This document shows, piece after piece, positions 57,501 through 64,000 of a stretch of 64,000 nt of DNA. The DNA comes from Blattamonas nauphoetae (taxonomy: Eukaryota > Preaxostyla > Oxymonadida). Made by a program: the position numbers and the translations under genes. The notes beneath the pieces are model-generated. The model was not told where the DNA came from. It worked only from the letters and a program-made list of their open reading frames with translations, and did no database searches. The stretch covers positions 1 to 64,000 of the forward strand of contig JARBJD010000090.1 in NCBI GenBank assembly GCA_033064195.1, written 5' to 3'. The first letter of the stretch is position 1, and each line of letters starts with the position of its first letter.

Positions 57501-57798
57501 ATTCAACTACGCAAATGAAGGTGAAGAAGAGAGATACATAGAATAAGGGAACCGTCCGAGAATTCCATCCAGTGAATGATCCAGCAATGCGGACACTTTG
57601 CGGCTCAATCGATGAACGGTGGCGATACACAAAGACAACCTCCATACTCGCAAAAGAGGTATTTGTGGGACCAGTCCCACGCCAGAACACTGGTGGAAGT
57701 GTTGTGTAGCGTTCTACAGTAAATTCGAAGGACTTCAGTGCGTATAAATGACATGAGACGATCTCTACTGCAACAGAAAAATATTGGGTGGTTTCCAA
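54502..57798 (-). CDS. Protein with four AMPK-type glycogen-binding (CBM48-like) modules
   Basis: Module 1, at the N-terminus, reads VRIAGSFTGWNSRTVPLFY and, across 31- and 34-nt introns, EHYFKFVVDGEWRC ... GVENHVLLV. Module 2 reads AADFTNWEPSIDLTW, HSYKFVINSHRWVYD and HDNHGNLNNVLSV. Module 3 is degenerate but ends DGHLGNSFVI. Module 4, at the C-terminus, reads VFLAGSFSEWQPIPFVY, HHIKFVQ, then after a 37-nt intron NGEWMCC ... HHGNINNVLIV. Modules 1, 2 and 4 keep the Trp after GSF/ADF, the second Trp and the terminal Asn that bind sugar in AMPK beta. Between modules 3 and 4 lie about 500 Ser/Pro-rich disordered residues. There is no AMPK beta C-terminal domain, so it is not AMPK beta itself. 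Glycogen or starch scaffolding is inferred. The exact start is unsure; an alternative ATG is at 57,645. Confidence 0.8.
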
Positions 57799-58048
57799 AA
57801 GAAGAGACGAAAAATGGTTAATCTCTCAGTAAAATTTAATAACATATAAAATGGGGCGTGTTCGTTATTTCAGATTGTTGGGAGCTTGTGCGTAATAACT
57901 ACAGTCGAGGGATTTAAACTGCAAGCGCGTAATGAGAAAGTAACAATGTTCAAACATGATGGGTTCTCTTCTTTGGAGTGTTAGTTGTTGTTGGTTGAGA
58001 CGCCCACCACCAAAACTTCCTTGTCGGTCTGCGAATGATGAAAAGGTA

Positions 58049-58403
58049 CAGGGTGGCCCAGAAGTAGTCTAACCGTATGGGTCGATCACTTTTCTTCGAT
58101 CATGTGCAATTGACGTCAATGGACTTTCTCTTCTTTCCTATGCTTCTAAATTTCCCTTCTTTTCATTTCACAAGTGCTTCCTCGACTGTAGTCTCAATGG
58201 ATCTCATGAAACAGAACTGACTCCGTTTTTTGAACACTCCTTTCTTGAGCTGACAAGGATTGTTGATCAACGAAACAGTGGTGAAATGAAAAGAAGTTAA
58301 ATTTAGAAGCATTGTAATGAGGAGAAAGACGATTGGTGTCAACGGAATTTGTTCGACGAGAAGTGATCGACCCATAGGGTTAGACTACTTCTGGGCCACC
58401 CTG
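58049..58403. mobile_element. Foldback MITE, Tc1/mariner-like, with TA target duplication
   Basis: 355 bp bounded by TA on both sides (58,047-58,048 and 58,404-58,405). Termini begin CAGGGTGGCCCAGAAGTAG and are inverted copies of each other for about 45 bp with few changes. Similarity continues more loosely inward to about 125 bp (TGCTTCTAAATTT and TTCTTTTCATTTCAC recur inverted). There is no coding capacity. TA duplication and the terminal CAGGG point to a Tc1/mariner-type transposase in trans; the terminus does not match the flanks of the transposase at 10,960-12,011. Confidence 0.88.
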
Positions 58404-58405
58404 TA

Positions 58406-59476
58406 TGATGGGGCGATGGATCGGATCTCGTTCACAAACACACTTTGGATTGGCTCAATTCGAAGTTTACTTTCAATTTCTACGATAAAATAGAGAAAAT
58501 GGAAATCATTGTTGAAATGGAGCGCTTTAAAGAGAAAAGAAGGAAATATGAATCGCGACCAGTCGTGACGACTTTGTCCTTTCGAATTGTTCAAAAAGAT
58601 GAAGATGACGGCTGCTCAATGCTATCGTCACCACGTATCTCGTAGTATTGTGCCTTTATTCGGGTTTCAGAGTGATAGACACTTCCTTTGTTTTTGAACT
58701 GGATATTCTTGTCTGTATGTGGAAAGTCGAGCTTTGTCAGTCTGATATTTTTCAGATAAAGGATAATTTGAACAGAAATCGTAGCTGGACGAATCAGCGA
58801 CATAAAGATCGAGAAATCCATATTGAATCAGGAATCACCAAAATATTGCCAGTTTCTCAATGCACGATCCTCAAAATCAACGTCGATGACTATATTTTTG
58901 TAATTCGACAGGATGACTGCTGCATAATACTTGAAAACTAGCAAGTTCGGCGGATGTGGATCATCAGAGAGAAATCATGAGAAAAACTCGGCCAGGAAGA
59001 ATTGTCAAGTCTGAAGAAGTTGTGGAAAATAGAATATACATCAGAAAAACGTGAAGAGTCATTCGGATTCATCGTATCGCTCGCATATAAGAAGTGGTTT
59101 CTGGTGTCTGTTTCCCTTTAGATTTCCTCCAAATCTCGTCTGATGTGAGGATCCTTCTGAGAAGGGCTGAATATTTGGAGAATCTGTCAAATAAAGGTAT
59201 ATGATGAAACAATTTACACCATTATTCGGCTTGAAAGTGACATCTGTCAAATCTTGCGGAATCACTTGTCTGAAGGTATTTAGAATGGAATTGTCAGTTT
59301 GAAAGAGTGTATTATGTCAGTGTGTGGAAGGAAAAGCGGTTGGATGCGATGTGAAGAAAATGAATGGAAGATCAAACCATGTTGTTTCTTTTTCTCGTCA
59401 TGTCACTACGATTGTTTCTCTCCGTCTATTGTGTGAAAAGTGAAGATTGGGAAAGACCGTGAAATGGAGGCAAAAT
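58406..59476. other. Stretch without a confident gene
   Basis: About 1.07 kb. Several open frames of 60-97 codons on both strands, none with convincing family text. The best is on the minus strand near 59,059-59,265 (VTFKPNNG, then after a possible 33-nt intron a polar run ending CERYDESE), which could be a small or decayed gene. The 250 bp between 57,799 and 58,046 also shows nothing. Confidence 0.5.
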
Positions 59477-61354
59477 TCAAAAAGGATGCTTCTGTCCGAC
59501 TTGCAGTTTTATTCCCTCCACTGTATCGTTTGTTGGTTGAGCTTGATAGACAGGCTGAGCTTGATAGACAGGCTGAGCGTATGGTGATTGCGTGGGGACT
59601 GCTGGATATTGTTGAAGTGGTGGTGGTTGTGTCCCATATCCCCCTGGGGCATGAGTCGCTACAGTGTAGTTCTGAATACCAGTGATTTGGCATGGGTACG
59701 ACGTGGTGCTCATGTCATCAACCAAACCTGGGTGCTTCTTGCCCAATTTGCGCGATCCGAGGTTGTATGCTTCGTACATGTGCTGGGCGAGGTTCTCAGA
59801 GGCGTACGGTTTTACGTTCTTCTTTCGGACCTGCTCCTCGTCCATGAGGAAAGCCATGAGGATGGTGTATGCTCCCGAATAGTACATTTTGAAGATTGCA
59901 TTGCTCACGACGTAACTGACGACAAGAGCAATCGAAAAGTGAACGATGACGAGACCGATGATTTGGAGAGAGAACCAACCAATCACAGTCATGATTCCCA
60001 CGCCAACGATGACGCAGCACAAGCTGCAAATCTGAATAATGGCGGGGATAGTGTTGTCGAACACGTAGACTCGGAGAATGTTGTTCAAGAAGAGTGTGAC
60101 TCCTTCTTTGGCCGCCGGGAAGAAGCGCTTGCCCTTAATCCCAATCACCATGTAAGCCTGTTTGTTAATGAAAATCACAATAGACTCACAGCAGCAGATG
60201 ATCAGGCGACAAATGCACGCGATGAGTGCGAGAACATTCAATCCCTGTCTTCCACTTGAAGATTCCAGTGTAGCCGCAACCTGGCGAAGGAAAGTGATAA
60301 TACCAATGATAAGGGAAGCAAGCGAGATGCTCCCAATCTTCTTCAAGGTGAATTTGATGTTGTCAACGACGTAATGTTGACGAAGGTGCTGCTTGTCAGC
60401 AGTGTAATACCAATCTCCATACATTGCAGCAATTCCCACTTGTGTGCAGCCTGAGAAGAAGTATCCTCCCCAGATGAAGATAAACGAAGGATAAAGATGC
60501 ATTTGTGCACGGAACGATGACTGCGCATGGTATTTGGATTGTTGCGAGCGCCGCTTCTTTAATAAGCGCAATAACAAGCCTGATTCTGTCAATGCAGCAA
60601 GCAAGGGCACAGCAGGCACATGCCGAAACTAAAAAGAGTACGATTCCGATCAGAATGAGAACAATGACAGTTTCTTTGGCAGGTATTCCACTTTGCTTGG
60701 ATTTTGTGTGAACAACAATTCCGAAAATAATCGATCCAATGCCGGCCAGGACGATGAGAAGGATACCACCAATGTAGAGAGACCACACAATGCATTTGGC
60801 ACACTTGCTCATGAAGGCAATGCAGCCCAGTGCGAAAACAAAAGTAAGGAAGATCCCGACGACTGGGAGCCATGATGTTTTGGCAAGTGCGAGAGCAAAA
60901 TTGGTGTCCGCTGTGTCACCAACAGCAACTCGAAGTGTTTCTGGGTCAACACGAGCACGAGTCACCATGTCAATCGGTTGTGATATGTTCGAAAGCATCG
61001 GCAGAACGAAAAAGCTCGAAGTAGCTCTTGTGATATATTCAGATTCCCTGAACGGAAAAAATGAACAAGGAAAGCTGAACGTACAAAGTTCCTCGGTACG
61101 GGACACCCTTCCAAAGGAAAGAAAAGATGAAACCGAGTATGCAGAACACAATGAGCACTCCAAGTGCAATCAGAAAAGTGATGAAGAATCCGACCTGGTT
61201 GCAGGATTCGTTTCTTTGAAAAACGTAGATATTGTCAACCACTGATCCATTGTCGTCGTCCTCCGTAATCAGTTGGTCTATGCAAGGTGAGAAAGTAGAT
61301 AGGAAAACCTTTGTACTTGTTTCGAAGTGCGTAGTTCTGAACAGCTGATGGCAT
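59477..61354 (-). CDS. SLC44 choline-transporter-like membrane protein (CTL family)
   Basis: CTL proteins move choline or related bases across membranes. Starts MPSAVQNYALRNKYK at 61,354; a 31-nt intron joins it to DQLITEDDDNGSVVDN and the first membrane segment FFITFLIALGVLIVFCILGF. A 37-nt intron then joins to ESEYITRATSSFF. Later: SWLPVVGIFLTFVFALGCIA, IALIKEAALATIQIPCAVIV, KIGSISLASLIIGIITFLRQ, CICRLIICCCESIVIFINKQ and AYMVIGIKGKRFFPAAKEGV, in CTL order; the last three match the conserved C-terminal CTL block. The soluble tail is Pro/Gln/Tyr-rich with QPVYQAQPVYQAQP, encoded by an 18-bp tandem repeat near 59,540-59,575. Between about 60,480 and 60,540 the frame must change, and I found no good GT-AG intron to explain it. 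About 560 residues. Confidence 0.8.
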
Positions 61355-61479
61355 TTCTATCACCCATAATTTTGAACTGTTTACAGATCTCATTTTTCAA
61401 ATCGTTCAAAAAATGATATATGTGACATAATCGATCATGAAAAAAGAAATCACACAAAATCAAGACATGAAGTTCGAAA

Positions 61480-63331
61480 TTAAGAGTATTGAGAAGAAAG
61501 AAGTGACCTCTCGCCCAATTCCGTCACTTTGAGCGTTTTATCCACGATAATATCGTAAGAAAGGAGTTCAGGAGAGGAGGTAGCAATCTGGAGGAGATGA
61601 GACGAGCAAAGAGCAAACAAAGAGGTGGTGGTGGTCGTCGTGGCCCTTCTCGTCGACGAATGACAGAAGCGTCTCGGGCACCTTCCCATCGGGGTCTGTC
61701 TTCAGTCGGATGGTGGCAGCGTGCTCCATGGCCACAGGTGTCTCTGGCGTGTCTTGTGCCTGCTTCTGTTCTGGTGTCAGGTCAGAGCTGGGCTTCGGAG
61801 CCGAGTTGCCAGTGACAGTGGACAGAAACTTGTTCGTGTTCCCCCAGATCTTGCCAAACCAAGTCTTCTGAGGTGGGGAGAGCAGGCTGAAGAGGTGGAC
61901 AGTGGGAGTGTTGGAGGAGACGGCAAAAAGCTTGTTTGACGACGAAAACGCAAAAGACGAGAGGCGGGCCTGACGACCGACGGATGAGCGGTGGAGCTCG
62001 TAGCGCTGACAGTGGCGGGAAGGAGAGAAGATTCGGATGGTTGTGCCCTGCAAAGGAAAAGAAGCGAAGAAGACGGGACAGCGTTCGGAAGGAAGGAGCG
62101 AGACCTTGTCGGAGCCGGTGGCGAGGAGAGAGCCATCGCGACTGAAGCGGAGGATACGGATGGGCGAGTTGTGTGCTCGGAAAATCCACCGGTCCTGCTC
62201 ATTGTGGGGCTCGTTCTCATTCACAAGGATCGACGGGATTTTGCTTCGGTCGATTCGCTTGACTGTTGTTTCACCCGTTCCGAGTGTTTGTCCCAGTCGA
62301 GACTGCCGTTCCAGCTCGAAAGTGTCGACCCACGTGTCTGTTGTGACGGCTGATGGGTCGATGAGCGATAGAAACGAAGAAAGGAAAGCGTCGGAGAGGT
62401 TTTGCACACACACGTGGCCAGACGAATTCGACACTGGGAAGGCGACAGATGATACAGGACATGTAGTTTCTTCAAGTGAACGGAATAGAAGGAAGAATCG
62501 AGAGATTATTGTTGAGAAATGGGACGACGAAAGAAAATGGTATTTTATCGAGGGCAGAGGATACTAAAAAGTGAACTATGTGGAAATACCCGATCGAAAT
62601 GGTTTTTGATTGAAGGCTGTGAGATCTGTGTTCGAGGCTGAAAGTAGTTCGGCAGCTGAAGAGAACAATTGACACGTTCTGAAAAAGCTGAGAAAGAACC
62701 ATACGGAGTTCAAAAAGTACAACCGGGCATTCTTTAGCAAAGTCAAAGACCAAAAAATAGCTTCGGAAGAACACAACGAAGCTGTAGTGGAGAGAATGAG
62801 ATGATGAAGGTCCGGAGGAATTTGAAAAGGGAAATAAGGGGATCACGAACAAAAAAGGTGAAAGAAAAAGTATCAAACTGCTTTTGGTTGCACTTTACAT
62901 CAACGACTTCGTCTTCAAATCGCCAACGAGGATAATTTTGTTGTGTGGTAATGTTAGTAAGGAGGAGATCATAAAAGATACGCTCCATCTCTCTGTCTTG
63001 ATGCAGAAGTGCTCGTGGCCCATCTTGATCAGCGTACAGTGTCTCTTTCGTGCTGACACGCAGGAGAGAAACACTGATTGGCGTTTCGAAGAGATGTTGC
63101 GTTGAAATGACATTAGAAAGAGGAACTGTATCGAATGGGTCAAAAATGTGGGGCAACAATGAAAACGAGTCAATAGTTAGGAAAAAGCAGACTTGAGGAA
63201 CTCAAGAGTGGATCCTTTTCCGGGGATATGGAATAAAGAGCAACATTAGAAGGTGTTGCGACAGAGGTGTACGTTCCTAGGTGGTTGAAAGAAATACAGG
63301 TGAGTTGATGTGTTTCATCGTTCAATTGCAT
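61480..63331 (-). CDS. PROPPIN (WIPI/ATG18-like) WD40 protein with divergent lipid-binding motif
   Basis: PROPPINs are seven-bladed propellers that bind PI3P and PI(3,5)P2 in autophagy and endosome traffic. Starts MQLNDETHQLTCISFNHLGT at 63,331, continuing VATPSNVALYSISP. Later text: LPHNKIILVGDLKTKSL, then across a 120-nt intron FVVFFRSYFLVFDFAKE, then VAFPVSNSSGHVCVQNL, AHNSPIRILRFSRDGSLLAT, and across a 57-nt intron GTTIRIFSPSRHCQRYELHR, FAFSSSNKLFAVSSNTPTVH. Blade order and spacing fit WIPI/ATG18. The F/L-R-R-G motif expected after the GTxIR(I/V)F blade is replaced by LHRSS. The loop after VHLFSL is long and Pro/Thr/Gln-rich. A last 31-nt intron leads to the C-terminus ERSLLSSQYS. Exon joins between 62,895 and 63,200 are only partly resolved. 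Confidence 0.75.
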
Positions 63332-63523
63332 TTGTGAGGGGTGAGATCAGTTCTGATGTTAGATTTTGAAACAGATGTGTCGATAAACAGGTGAAAAGAT
63401 CGTTGAAAACATGTTCAGCATGATGAATGGTATCTAAAAGTGTTGGACTATTTCTCACTAAAGTTCGGGTCATTATATTAAAATATCGGGTAAGATCTTC
63501 ATTCACACAAAAGAAACCGAGAA
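63332..63523. promoter_or_regulatory. Shared upstream region of PROPPIN and LSm14-like genes
   Basis: 192 bp between divergent start codons; AT-rich, no recognisable element. An antisense-looking open frame crosses it but has no family text. Confidence 0.45.
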
Positions 63524-63868
63524 ATGTCCGATTACGACACTCTTCTCGGCCAACGGTTCTCAATAATAACGGAAGACCAACAACGTTATGAAGGAACTCT
63601 GAAGTCATACGAACTGGAAACTTCTTTTTTAGTTCTCGAGAAAGGTTCGAACATACTCGTTATCACAACATTTTAAATCCCCTTTTTGATCATTTTCCCT
63701 TCTCTCTCATGTGAACACTATTCCTTCATCTTCTTTACAGTCCAAAGCTTTGGAACGGAAGATCGTGTTTCAGACAAATTCATCCCACCTGGAACTAAAA
63801 TCGCCCCAGTTACTTCTTTCAATGCGGACAATGTAAAGGCCATTGATCTTGCTGAGAATCAAGTCTGA
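63524..63868 (+). CDS. LSm14/Scd6-type protein, LSm domain only
   Basis: LSm14/Scd6/Trailer hitch proteins repress translation and promote decapping in P-bodies. Exon 1 (63,524-63,644) starts MSDYDTLLGQRFSIITEDQQ and continues RYEGTLKSYELETSFLVLEK. A 96-nt GT-AG intron (63,645-63,740) joins it to VQSFGTEDR ... IPPGTKIAPVTSFNADNVKA. RYEGTL and VxSFGTEDR are diagnostic of the LSm14 LSm domain. The protein ends after about 82 residues, just past the LSm fold; usual family members are 300-600 residues with FDF/TFG and RGG parts. Either a single-domain form or the next exons lie beyond a stop that I read as genuine. From 63,869 to 64,000 I see no gene. Confidence 0.85.
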
Positions 63869-64000
63869 TTTTGTCATCAACTCACTCACTTTTCCATAAA
63901 TCACTGAATCATCACACCAATATTCTGAACAACTTTTTTTACTTATTATGGCAACCTCCTTCCGGTAGATCGATCCAGATGCTCATCAACAAAGCAAAGT

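Noticed and set aside
54502-57798. AMPK beta subunit
   Set aside because: Glycogen-binding modules are present in four copies, but the C-terminal kinase-interacting domain of AMPK beta is absent.
1-64000. Alternative genetic code (UAA/UAG as glutamine)
   Set aside because: Long conserved frames end at UAA, UAG or UGA at the expected C-termini, and in-frame UAA/UAG inside conserved exons are explained by short introns.
63948-64000. Start of another gene at the right edge
   Set aside because: The ATG at 63,948 meets a stop after six codons and the only candidate intron would be 14 nt.

Overview
This is a 64 kb stretch of a compact eukaryotic nuclear genome. Host genes sit 40-250 bp apart on both strands and use standard stop codons. 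Most introns that reading-frame continuity lets me place are 29-60 nt with GT-AG ends; a few are 72-158 nt. All host calls rest on recognising conserved protein families by eye. The gene set (short introns, a TmcB-like membrane protein fused to a hemerythrin domain, a cystathionine lyase of PatB/MalY type, many mRNA-metabolism genes) would suit a free-living or commensal anaerobic flagellate, for example a metamonad. The lineage cannot be fixed from this window.

Layout. (1) 1-about 10,850: a broken, AT-rich virus-like element running off the left edge. All genes are on the plus strand: small MAPG-starting proteins, two paralogous capsid-like proteins, a small structural-like protein, then a 2 kb non-coding block of inverted and tandem repeats, then a primase/SF3-helicase gene that ends in a C/T-rich minisatellite. 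A TTTTTATTTTT-type motif precedes most of its genes. (2) 10,960-12,011: a frameshifted Tc1-type DD34E transposase. (3) 12,223-63,868: host genes. In order these are a membrane protein, an unrecognised multi-exon protein, a PatB/MalY-type PLP lyase, CPSF160, an EDC4/Ge-1-like decapping scaffold, a UBA protein, WDR48/UAF1, a TmcB-like membrane protein with C-terminal hemerythrin domain, DBP5-like helicase, a BET-like bromodomain protein, LENG8/THP3, C2CD5, a leucyl-tRNA-synthetase-like protein lacking both class I signatures, maspardin (SPG21), a protein with four AMPK-type glycogen-binding modules, a foldback MITE, an SLC44 choline-transporter-like protein, a PROPPIN (WIPI/ATG18) and a single-domain LSm14.

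How the genes relate. Several neighbours act in mRNA maturation, export or decay (CPSF160, EDC4, DBP5, THP3, LSm14). CPSF160/EDC4, WDR48/TmcB-like, BET/THP3 and PROPPIN/LSm14 are divergent pairs with 42-234 bp between start codons, so each pair probably shares a bidirectional promoter.

The most striking observations are the LeuRS-like protein whose HIGH and KMSKS motifs are both gone while the rest of the architecture is kept, the virus-like fossil with its repeat block, the hemerythrin fusion with one iron ligand replaced, a PROPPIN without the FRRG lipid-binding motif, and the four-module glycogen-binding protein.
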